Source: Candidatus Alloscillospira gallinarum
GTDB lineage: Bacteria > Bacillota > Clostridia > Oscillospirales > Oscillospiraceae
Direction: 5' to 3'
Assembly (NCBI GenBank): GCA_904420055.1
Contig: CAJFTV010000117.1
Span: 1-13,673, forward strand
Length of the DNA: 13,673 nucleotides
Positions 1 through 4,765 of the stretch are shown piece by piece. The notes under the pieces were generated by a model. It did no database searches, had not been told where the DNA came from, and was given only the letters and a program-made list of their open reading frames with translations. Position numbers and translations under genes: made by a program. The stretch's first letter is position 1, and each line of letters starts with the position of its first letter.

Positions 1-1122
1 GGTCTTCATGCCTTCCTTAAAACCGTCCTCCGGGAACGCAATGTAGTCCTCAGGCGTAAGGCCGTCTGTCACGGCATATTCCCCTGTCTCGGCAAAATAC
101 TCGCCTAAGGTTACGCTTCTCTTCTCAAGCTTTCCTGAACTGCTCTCCGCCCAGACCCAGCTCTCGCCGTCTGCGTCGTTTATGTAGTACTCCGGCAGCT
201 TAAGCGCGCTGTCCTCGCCGTCTTCACCAGGCAGTCCCGCCTGAATATAGACGTGCTGCCCCATTAAAAGGCCTTCGGAGGAATCAATATCTACATAAAA
301 TGGGTACTTCGTCGTACTGCTCATCTCGTCCGACGGCATTCCGTTTGAGTTCGTGCCCAAATCTCCGCCGTCCCAGTTGATGGTTGACAGTGTGCCCGTC
401 CAGTAGCTGTCGTCAACCCGGGAGCGAATTGTAACAGGTACCCCCTCGTACAGAAGGTTCCTGTTCATCTCATTCAACGTACCTTTTACCCGCATGCTGC
501 CGGTCTCGGTAATTGTCATATATGGCAGAGGATTTCCGCTGCTGTCCGTTCCGCTCTCAGATATATCTGAAACAATGCCCTGTATAGTGGATTTGACCTC
601 CGCCTGGTTTACGGCCTCCTCCTGCCTTGTTAGCTCAGTCTGCTTGAGATTGATGTTGTATTCCGTCTCACGGATATTTGTCTCAAGCGTCTGTATCTCC
701 AGAGTATATGACAGCTTTTCCGACTCAGGAGCCGCGGCACGCTGCGCTGTCAGGTCTTTAATCTGCGCGTTGGCGTCGTCAATGCTGTTTCTCATACTCT
801 GAATCTCCAGCCTCGTCTGCTCCAAAGTTAGCTGGGCCGCCTCAGTGTCGTATGCAAAGAGCACATCACCCGGATTTACCTGCTGCCCCTCTTCAACATA
901 TCGCTCCTTTACGGTCATACCCTCGTCAAGCTTAATGCTCTCCGTCTGGCCCGCCACGACAATTCCCGGAAACCTGTCGGCAGCAGACGTGCTGCCGATA
1001 CCGGCGATATCCCCCACTGACTGCACCGATACCGTCTCTCCTCCGTCTCCGCAGCCGGCCAGCGTCAGCGCAAACACCGCCGCAACAGCAATAGCCGCAA
1101 GCTTAATACCCCGTTTTTTCAT
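1..1122 (-). CDS. HlyD-like membrane-fusion lipoprotein of an efflux transporter (3' end beyond window)
   Basis: The visible 374 codons encode the periplasmic-adaptor-type subunit (membrane fusion protein, MFP) of an export system. In Gram-positive bacteria these usually work with a MacB-like ABC ATPase and permease. A signal peptide opens with MKKR, followed by an Ala/Val-rich hydrophobic stretch and a lipobox LAGC with Cys24 as the predicted lipid-attachment residue. Residues about 55-91 and 174-210 resemble the two halves of a lipoyl-like domain (VEEGQQVNPGDVLFAYD; VKSTIQGIVSDIS), separated by a Gln/Glu/Leu-rich coiled coil (about 92-172). A beta-barrel-like region follows (KGTLNEMN, GVPVTIRSR, GLLMGQHVYI). 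The start is the ATG at 1122, with the strong site GGAGGG five bases upstream. The frame is still open at base 1, so the C-terminus is missing; the partner ABC genes would lie outside the window. The exported substrate cannot be inferred. The MFP identity is well supported. Confidence 0.88.
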   Translation of the reverse strand, partial: MKKRGIKLAAIAVAAVFALTLAGCGDGGETVSVQSVGDIAGIGSTSAADRFPGIVVAGQTESIKLDEGMTVKERYVEEGQQVNPGDVLFAYDTEAAQLTLEQTRLEIQSMRNSIDDANAQIKDLTAQRAAAPESEKLSYTLEIQTLETNIRETEYNINLKQTELTRQEEAVNQAEVKSTIQGIVSDISESGTDSSGNPLPYMTITETGSMRVKGTLNEMNRNLLYEGVPVTIRSRVDDSYWTGTLSTINWDGGDLGTNSNGMPSDEMSSTTKYPFYVDIDSSEGLLMGQHVYIQAGLPGEDGEDSALKLPEYYINDADGESWVWAESSSGKLEKRSVTLGEYFAETGEYAVTDGLTPEDYIAFPEDGFKEGMKT

Positions 1123-1156
1123 ATTCTCCCTCCGTTGCTTTTCGCTTATATACTTA

Positions 1157-1187
1157 TGTGACGATAAAATAGGTATTTTGTTTCACA
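1157..1187. promoter_or_regulatory. Interrupted palindrome in the 5' leader of the efflux gene
   Basis: TGTGA (1157-1161) and TCACA (1183-1187) surround an inner dyad AAAATA-gg-TATTTT (1166-1179), all nearly centred on 1172. It lies between the candidate -10 box and the ribosome binding site of the MFP gene, so it could be an operator or an mRNA hairpin. No specific regulator is recognised, and A+T-rich dyads can arise by chance. Confidence 0.25.
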
Positions 1188-1193
1188 AATCCA

Positions 1194-1221
1194 AGTATAA
1201 CACAAAACTTTTGCAGTTTAA
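1194..1221 (-). promoter_or_regulatory. Candidate promoter of the efflux (MFP) gene
   Basis: Read on the minus strand, a weak -35 TTAAAC (1216-1221) is followed after 16 bases by a good -10 TATACT (1194-1199). The untranslated leader would be about 65 bases. The poor -35 box lies within the first of three phased direct repeats (1217-1247), which fits an activator-dependent promoter. The call rests on box matching only. Confidence 0.35.
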
Positions 1222-1247
1222 GTTTCTTTAAAGGTTCTTAAGGTTTC
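1217..1247 (-). promoter_or_regulatory. Three phased direct repeats, candidate response-regulator binding site
   Basis: On the plus strand the region reads TTTAAGTTTC, TTTAAAGGTTC and TTAAGGTTTC without gaps (1217-1226, 1227-1237, 1238-1247), a tandem with a period of 10-11 bases. Direct repeats of about one helical turn, overlapping or just upstream of -35, are the classic binding pattern of OmpR/PhoB/VanR-type response regulators. Here they would act on the MFP gene. No two-component system is visible in the window; it may lie beyond the left edge. Confidence 0.4.
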
Positions 1248-1270
1248 GTGCCGGGTTTTTTAATAATCCC

Positions 1271-2149
1271 CTATCCCAGCTGCTTTTGCAGCGTCTCAAG
1301 GAACTTTTCAGCCGGCTTTGAAAACACCTGATACTTCTTCCATGCCACCACAAGTCCTGCCGTGAGCCCCGGCTTAAATCTCCGGAAGCAAAGTCCGCTG
1401 TCCCCCGCCGTGTTTATAAGGCCGTCAATGCACACCGCACTGCAAAGTCCCTCTTTCACCATAATTGCCGCATTGTAGAGGAGATTATATGTACCGATTA
1501 CATTTAAATCGTCCGCCGGTTTTCCAAGCCACCCTGTAAGCTCGTTTTGCAGCATGGACTGACGTGAAAAGAGAAGCGGTATCCCATACAGGTCTTCAGG
1601 AGAGACAAACTCCTTTTCGGCAAGAGGATTGTCAATTCTCAAAAGCAGCCCGCAGACATCGGCCTCCGGCAGGACGATGTAGTCATATTTTTTAAAATCC
1701 GCCGCACCGACAAACAATCCAAAGTCCAAAAGCCCCTTGTCAAGGCGCTCAGCTATGTCCTCTCCATTTCCGCTGTGAAGGTGAAACCTTATCCCCGGAC
1801 AGCTATTACGCATCTCACGGATTGTCTTTGCCACATATTTCATGCCCAGCGTCTCTCCGCCGCCGATGTATATATCCCCTTCTATAATCTCGTCATCGGC
1901 CTTAATGGCCGCCTCAGTCTTGTCGGCAAGGTCAACTATTTCCTGCGCACGCTTTTTGAGAAACATTCCCTCATCGGTCAGCGTCATACGGCGGCTGCCG
2001 CGGACAAAAAGCTTTTTTCCCAGTTCTTCCTCCAGCTCCATGAGCTGCCGGGAAAGGGTGGGCTGTGTCACGTGCAGGCTTTTTGCCGCGGAGGTTATGC
2101 TCTCCTCCCTTGCCACAGCCAAAAAATAGCGAAGTACCCTCAGTTCCAT
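1271..2149 (-). CDS. LysR-family transcriptional regulator
   Basis: A 292-residue LysR-type regulator of typical family length. The N-terminus (MELRVLRYFLAVAREE) leads into a winged helix-turn-helix with the family pattern SITSAAKSLHVTQPTLSRQ (residues 18-36) and the linker-helix sequence ELEEELGKKLF. Residues from about 90 onward form the two-lobed effector-binding domain (IYIGGGETLGMKYV, IRFHLHSGNGEDI, LDFGLFVG). The start at 2149 is preferred over an in-frame upstream start at 2173, because GAGGAGG lies seven bases upstream of this ATG and the family N-terminus begins here. The gene is divergent from the sugar-type O-acetyltransferase at 2312, with promoters back to back, which is the usual arrangement for a LysR regulator and its target. 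The effector is unknown. No clear intrinsic terminator follows the gene, so some read-through into the efflux gene is possible. Confidence 0.93.
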   Translation of the reverse strand: MELRVLRYFLAVAREESITSAAKSLHVTQPTLSRQLMELEEELGKKLFVRGSRRMTLTDEGMFLKKRAQEIVDLADKTEAAIKADDEIIEGDIYIGGGETLGMKYVAKTIREMRNSCPGIRFHLHSGNGEDIAERLDKGLLDFGLFVGAADFKKYDYIVLPEADVCGLLLRIDNPLAEKEFVSPEDLYGIPLLFSRQSMLQNELTGWLGKPADDLNVIGTYNLLYNAAIMVKEGLCSAVCIDGLINTAGDSGLCFRRFKPGLTAGLVVAWKKYQVFSKPAEKFLETLQKQLG

Positions 2150-2192
2150 TAATACGCCTCCTCTTTGACACAAAATCTTGTTATTTTATCCT

Positions 2193-2222
2193 ATTGTACC
2201 CCGCAATTAATATTACCGTCAA
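2193..2222 (-). promoter_or_regulatory. Promoter of the LysR gene
   Basis: On the minus strand TTGACG (2217-2222, five of six matches to the sigma-A -35) is followed after 18 bases by TACAAT (2193-2198, five of six matches to -10). This would give a leader of about 35-40 bases before the ATG at 2149. Confidence 0.6.
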
Positions 2223-2249
2223 GCATAGAAGAGAATAATTTATAAGTAT

Positions 2250-2278
2250 TTGATATTTTACATATCCTATATTACAAT
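2250..2278 (+). promoter_or_regulatory. Promoter of the sugar-type O-acetyltransferase, with overlapping dyad
   Basis: TTGATA (2250-2255) is followed after exactly 17 bases by TACAAT (2273-2278); each matches five of six consensus positions. Transcription would start near 2285, about 27 bases before the ATG at 2312. A dyad GATAT-tttac-ATATC (2252-2266) overlaps the -35 and spacer and is a candidate site for the divergent LysR protein, although it is not a textbook T-N11-A box. Confidence 0.6.
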
Positions 2279-2311
2279 ACTCCCATAATAAATTTGTCAG
2301 GAGCTTTAAAA

Positions 2312-2875
2312 ATGGACTTGAATGAATACCTTGAAATATTAAATTCCGGGGCGCACATTGATGCCGGCTCTCCTGTGCATATGTACATGCACGGTGCCTC
2401 CCAGGAGGCGCTGCGCCTGACAGCAGAGCTCAATTCCGGATATCACACACCGGAGGAAATCCGTGAGATATTCTCCCGCATAACCGGAAAAGAAATCGAC
2501 CCGTCTTTCGGCATGTTTCCCCCATTTTATACAGACTTTGGCAAAAACATAACCGTCGGTCGCGGCGTCTTTATAAACGCCGGCTGTAAATTTCAGGACC
2601 AGGGCGGCATAACCATAGGCGACGGTGCTTTAATCGGCCACAACGTTGTGCTGGCAACCTTAAACCATGACCTTGACCCAGCCTCGCGCCACAGTATGAC
2701 TCCCGCACCCATACATATCGGAAAAAACGTGTGGATTGGCGCAAATTCCACTATTTTGCCCGGCGTTTCAATCGGAGACGGCGCCATTGTGGCCGCCGGA
2801 GCAGTGGTGACAAAAAACGTGCTGGAAAATACCCTTGTGGGCGGCGTTCCGGCAAGAGAAATACGAAAATTATAA
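2312..2875 (+). CDS. Sugar O-acetyltransferase, maltose/galactoside acetyltransferase (LacA/Maa) type
   Basis: A 187-residue enzyme of the left-handed beta-helix acetyltransferase class, predicted to move acetyl from acetyl-CoA to a sugar hydroxyl in the cytoplasm. The N-terminal helical Mac-type segment (about 2-60) is followed by hexapeptide repeats (ITVGRGVFINAGC, ITIGDGALIGHN, IHIGKNVWIGANS, VSIGDGAIVAAGAVVTKNV) and the family end VGGVPAREIRKL. The catalytic His is His119 in the motif NHDLDP, corresponding to His115 of LacA. The ATG at 2312 is chosen over an in-frame TTG at 2294 because AGGAG lies eight bases upstream and the promoter fits it. The gene is single, divergent from a LysR regulator, and closed by a strong terminator. 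The true acceptor is unknown; members of this family often acetylate several sugars weakly and may act in detoxification of excess sugar. Confidence 0.92.
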   Translation: MDLNEYLEILNSGAHIDAGSPVHMYMHGASQEALRLTAELNSGYHTPEEIREIFSRITGKEIDPSFGMFPPFYTDFGKNITVGRGVFINAGCKFQDQGGITIGDGALIGHNVVLATLNHDLDPASRHSMTPAPIHIGKNVWIGANSTILPGVSIGDGAIVAAGAVVTKNVLENTLVGGVPAREIRKL

Positions 2876-2916
2876 AAACTACCGTAAAATTCTATTACAT
2901 GGTCAAATAATGTGCA

Positions 2917-2949
2917 AAAGCTCCGGCAGGCAATGCCTGCCGGAGTTTT
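2917..2949 (+). terminator. Intrinsic terminator after the sugar-type acetyltransferase
   Basis: CTCCGGCAGG and CCTGCCGGAG pair perfectly (outer arms 2921-2930 and 2936-2945), extended by further pairs inside. AAA before the stem pairs with the TTTT that follows (2946-2949). It is a G+C-rich hairpin with a short U-tract, about 45 bases after the stop codon. Confidence 0.85.
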
Positions 2950-2950
2950 C

Positions 2951-2979
2951 TTGTTCATATGGTCTCCCCGTGATATAAT
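2951..2979 (+). promoter_or_regulatory. Promoter of the Vat-like acetyltransferase unit
   Basis: A perfect -10 TATAAT (2974-2979) lies 17 bases after TTGTTC (2951-2956), a weak -35 with only TTG conserved. It starts one base after the previous terminator, so the Vat-like gene appears to be a separate transcription unit starting near 2986. Confidence 0.55.
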
Positions 2980-3013
2980 AAAACCATACTGCAATATTAT
3001 GGAGGCGGTAACG

Positions 3014-3055
3014 GTGAAACGCTGCATTGTATGTGCCGGAATAGTTCAAAAATAA
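3014..3055 (+). CDS. Possible 13-codon leader peptide before the Vat-like gene
   Basis: A short ORF starting with GTG at 3014 would encode MKRCIVCAGIVQK and stop at TAA 3053-3055, 18 bases before the ATG of the Vat-like gene. It has a good ribosome binding site, GGAGG at 3001-3005, eight bases upstream. An in-frame ATG at 2999 overlaps that site and is less likely. Leader ORFs upstream of antibiotic-resistance genes can control them through ribosome stalling, and this arrangement is compatible with that. However, no clear hairpin sequestering the downstream AGGAGG (3062-3067) is visible, and the ORF may instead be a gene remnant. There is no homology support. Confidence 0.3.
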   Translation: MKRCIVCAGIVQK

Positions 3056-3073
3056 AATCTCAGGAGGTTTATT

Positions 3074-3703
3074 ATGACTATTTCGGCTGACACACTGTAT
3101 CCCCGAGTGGGCGACAGAGAGACTATTTACCTTAAAAACGCGATAACAGACCCCGGCATAACCGTGGGCGACTATACAATGTACAACGATTTTGTAAACG
3201 ACCCCGTACTTTTTGAAAAAAACAACGTGCTGTATCACTATCCAATCAACGGCGACAGGCTCATAATCGGCAAGTTCTGCTCTGTAGCCTGTGGTGCGCG
3301 CTTTCTTTTTACCAGCGCGAACCACACCCTGAGGTCACTGTCCACTTATCCTTTCCCGCTGTTTTTTGACCAGTGGGGCTTAGATAAAAGAGATGTCCGT
3401 GACGCCTGGGACCACAGAGGAGATATCATTGTCGGAAATGACGTCTGGATTGGCTATGAGGCTGTTATCATGTCAGGTGTAACCATTGGAGACGGCGCGG
3501 TTATTGCCGCCCGTGCCGTGGTAACCCGTGACGTACCGCCTTACACAATTGTCGGCGGTGTTCCTGCCAAGCCCATAAGAAAGCGCTTTTCTGATGATGT
3601 CGTACAAAAGCTTGAAAAGCTTCGCTGGTGGAACTGGCCGGAGGATAAAATTTCCCGGAATATCCGAGCAATACAGTCCGGCAGAATTGACGGCCTGACG
3701 TGA
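3074..3703 (+). CDS. Vat/CatB-type xenobiotic O-acetyltransferase (streptogramin A acetyltransferase-like)
   Basis: A 209-residue left-handed beta-helix acetyltransferase matching the Vat/XAT subfamily in length and layout. It contains LYHYPINGDRLIIGKFCS (residues 53-70), the Vat-type His in SANH (His84, equivalent to the catalytic His82 of VatD), TYPFPLFFD (91-99), the hexapeptide run GDIIVGNDVWIGYEAVIMSGV, and VGGVPAKPIRKRF. A C-terminal WWNWP (185-189) is shared with Vat proteins. Family members transfer acetyl from acetyl-CoA to the hydroxyl of streptogramin A drugs (Vat) or chloramphenicol (CatB). Whether this one confers resistance is not shown by sequence, because many chromosomal homologues are uncharacterised. 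The start has AGGAGG six bases upstream. It has its own promoter (2951-2979), a possible leader ORF (3014-3055) and its own terminator. The membership in this enzyme subfamily is clear; the drug substrate is inference. Confidence 0.87.
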   Translation: MTISADTLYPRVGDRETIYLKNAITDPGITVGDYTMYNDFVNDPVLFEKNNVLYHYPINGDRLIIGKFCSVACGARFLFTSANHTLRSLSTYPFPLFFDQWGLDKRDVRDAWDHRGDIIVGNDVWIGYEAVIMSGVTIGDGAVIAARAVVTRDVPPYTIVGGVPAKPIRKRFSDDVVQKLEKLRWWNWPEDKISRNIRAIQSGRIDGLT

Positions 3704-3750
3704 CGGCAGAAAATCCCACACAGTCCAAAACTCAAGAATGTATAACCATA

Positions 3751-3786
3751 AAAGAGGCTGACATAATGCATGTCAGCCTCTTTTTT
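3751..3786 (+). terminator. Intrinsic terminator after the Vat-like gene
   Basis: GAGGCTGACAT (3754-3764) pairs perfectly with ATGTCAGCCTC (3770-3780) across a five-base loop, extended by AAA/TTT, and is followed by TTTTTT (3781-3786). It lies about 50 bases beyond the stop codon. Confidence 0.92.
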
Positions 3787-3873
3787 CTATAAACTTAATA
3801 TCTGTTCCCAATGGGCCTTATACATAAACCACTTAATATGAGGACTTTGTGAGTATAAAACACAGTCCGTAAT

Positions 3874-4047
3874 TCAGTCTACAGCAGCCCCACCGGCAGC
3901 ATACAGTAATAATGCGGCAGCGGCAACTGCTGAAAAATACCCGCTATAAACGCGGTCAAAAAACTCAAATATGGAAAACCTGCGATGTGTGCAAGTCACA
4001 CACCGCAGGTGTGAAAGTAATGACCTATTTTGATACGAAATGCACAC
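3874..4047 (-). pseudogene. Possible 57-codon ORF remnant
   Basis: An open frame on the minus strand runs from a GTG at 4047 to TGA at 3874-3876. It begins VCISYQNRS, is Cys/His/Arg-rich in the first half, and ends with an Ala/Leu-rich segment YFSAVAAAALLLYAAGGAAVD. No good ribosome binding site precedes it, it is interrupted upstream by a stop, and it crosses the strong hairpin at 3978-4010. It may be the tail of a degraded coding sequence from an inserted element or simply a chance frame. No function is proposed. Confidence 0.18.
3978..4010 (-). terminator. Strong hairpin, candidate terminator for the GNAT transcript
   Basis: ACCTGCG-a-TGTGTG (3978-3991) pairs with CACACA-c-CGCAGGT (3997-4010), giving 13 base pairs with one mismatch and a five-base loop. 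On the minus strand it is followed by TTTTCC, a short U-tract. It could therefore end transcription coming from the GNAT gene about 130 bases upstream. The short U-tract and the distance make the role uncertain. Confidence 0.45.
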
Positions 4048-4077
4048 CCCCGTACTTTTCGTAAAAGGTGCACACCC
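4034..4077. repeat. Short direct and inverted repeat cluster
   Basis: TGCACACCC occurs twice in direct orientation (4041-4049 and 4069-4077, 28 bases apart). TACGAAA (4034-4040) is repeated inverted as TTTCGTA (4057-4063) around the first copy. The nested arrangement could be a recombinase, replication or regulator binding site, or a scar of rearrangement. No function can be assigned. Confidence 0.4.
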
Positions 4078-4111
4078 TTAAATCTTAAATATGCTTAGAA
4101 ATGAAAGCTTC

Positions 4112-4128
4112 CGATAAACCGGAATTTG
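4112..4128 (+). repeat. Left inverted repeat bracketing the GNAT gene
   Basis: CGATAAACCGGAATTTG at 4112-4128 matches the reverse complement of 4658-4674 (CGACAAACCGGAATTTG) at 16 of 17 positions. It lies nine bases beyond the stop codon of the A+T-rich GNAT gene. A 17-mer match in inverted orientation, tight against both ends of one gene, is unlikely by chance and suggests a small mobile or recombined unit of 563 bp. Confidence 0.65.
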
Positions 4129-4137
4129 TAAAACTTG

Positions 4138-4644
4138 TTAAAGTTTTATTTCATAACCATGCTCATGTAATACAAAACCATCATCAAACGCTTCATCGTA
4201 AACGCCATCAGCCTTTACAAACCCATTTTTAATATACAGTTGAATTGCTGGTACATTTATATCTACTACAAAAAGTCTAAGATATTCAGCATCAAGTGTT
4301 TTGGCGATTTCTTTTGCTTTATCAATCATCAGACTGCCTATACCTTTTTTTGAATATTTAATATTTACACCCAATCGATCAATATATAAAGCTTTTGCGT
4401 GATTGTCATTCCATTTCACTGCATTTTCTCCTGAATTTGTATTAGACAAAACAAATGCCGAAACTATGTCATCATTGTTAAGCAAAACATAGAGTTGATT
4501 ATTTTTTATATCTCCCTCAAAAAATTCACAAGGATAAATATCGTCCCAGATTTGAATATCCTGTTCATTCATGTTTTGAATAATTCGTTTATACATATCT
4601 TTTAACTGTGGCAAATCTCTCATAACAGCTTGTCTAAAATCCAT
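4138..4644 (-). CDS. GNAT-family N-acetyltransferase, probably acquired
   Basis: A 168-residue GCN5-related N-acetyltransferase, predicted to transfer an acetyl group from acetyl-CoA to an amine of a small molecule or protein. The N-terminal part (MDFRQAVMRDLPQLKDMY) is a typical GNAT beta1-alpha1. Motif A is visible as YIDRLGVNIKYSKKGIGSLM (residues 87-106), with the pyrophosphate-binding KKGIGS loop at 99-104. Motif B is NVPAIQLYIKNGF (130-142), with the family's Tyr and Gly-Phe. The start at 4644 has AGGTGAT a few bases upstream. The gene is about 30% G+C by counting sample stretches, against more than 50% in the genes to the right. It uses A/T-ending codons, lies alone on the minus strand next to tRNA-Leu, and is bracketed by 17-bp inverted repeats; all this suggests horizontal acquisition. 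The substrate is unknown and could be an antibiotic, a toxin or a metabolite. Confidence 0.85.
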   Translation of the reverse strand: MDFRQAVMRDLPQLKDMYKRIIQNMNEQDIQIWDDIYPCEFFEGDIKNNQLYVLLNNDDIVSAFVLSNTNSGENAVKWNDNHAKALYIDRLGVNIKYSKKGIGSLMIDKAKEIAKTLDAEYLRLFVVDINVPAIQLYIKNGFVKADGVYDEAFDDGFVLHEHGYEIKL

Positions 4645-4657
4645 CTTATCACCTCGT

Positions 4658-4674
4658 CAAATTCCGGTTTGTCG
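4658..4674 (-). repeat. Right inverted repeat bracketing the GNAT gene
   Basis: CAAATTCCGGTTTGTCG at 4658-4674 is the inverted partner of 4112-4128 (16 of 17 positions). It lies 13 bases upstream of the GNAT start codon, just before its ribosome binding site, so it would be within the mRNA leader if transcription starts upstream. No target-site duplication is evident outside the two repeats. Confidence 0.65.
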
Positions 4675-4678
4675 AGCC

Positions 4679-4696
4679 ATTATTCATTTGAATAAT
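4679..4696. promoter_or_regulatory. Perfect 8-bp dyad upstream of the GNAT gene
   Basis: ATTATTCA (4679-4686) and TGAATAAT (4689-4696) are perfect inverted halves separated by two bases, about 35 bases upstream of the GNAT start codon. The position suits an operator or promoter-overlapping site. No convincing -35/-10 pair was found here, so the function is a guess. Confidence 0.3.
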
Positions 4697-4703
4697 TTTG
4701 CAA

Positions 4704-4765
4704 CAAAAACAAAAAACTGGACACCCACTTCAATACCCATTGTATCAAAATTGGTGTCCAGTTTT
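4704..4765 (-). terminator. Intrinsic terminator of tRNA-Leu
   Basis: On the minus strand AAAACTGGACACC (4753-4765) pairs perfectly over 13 bases with GGTGTCCAGTTTT (4713-4725), followed by further T residues in TTGTTTTTG. The 27-base loop can itself fold (TTTGATAC with GTATTGAA, including two wobble pairs), giving a long two-part hairpin. The first base of the stem is the last A of the tRNA's encoded CCA. Confidence 0.85.

Larger units (their letters stand above)
3787..4111. other. Gene-poor, repeat- and hairpin-rich stretch, possible mobile-element remnant
   Basis: There is no convincing gene in this stretch of about 325 bases. It holds a hairpin with arms GGACT..TGTG and CACA..GTCC (about 3842-3868), a very strong hairpin at 3978-4010, a cluster of direct and inverted repeats at 4034-4077, and an ORF remnant on the minus strand. 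Composition changes across it from that of the neighbouring genes to the A+T-rich GNAT region. Together with the inverted repeats around the GNAT gene and the nearby tRNA gene, this suggests old inserted DNA; no transposase or integrase is present. Confidence 0.4.

Noticed and set aside
845..1231. Open frame of 128 codons on the plus strand
   Set aside because: Antisense to the signal peptide and first domain of the efflux lipoprotein, which has a convincing protein signature and start.
2999..3055. Leader ORF read as the start of a degraded larger gene
   Set aside because: The frame stops after 13 codons and nothing matching follows in other frames before the Vat-like start, so the remnant idea could not be supported beyond a superficial resemblance.
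2593..3325. Minus-strand open frames over the two hexapeptide acetyltransferases
   Set aside because: They run opposite to well-supported genes and across a strong terminator; their sequences show no family features.
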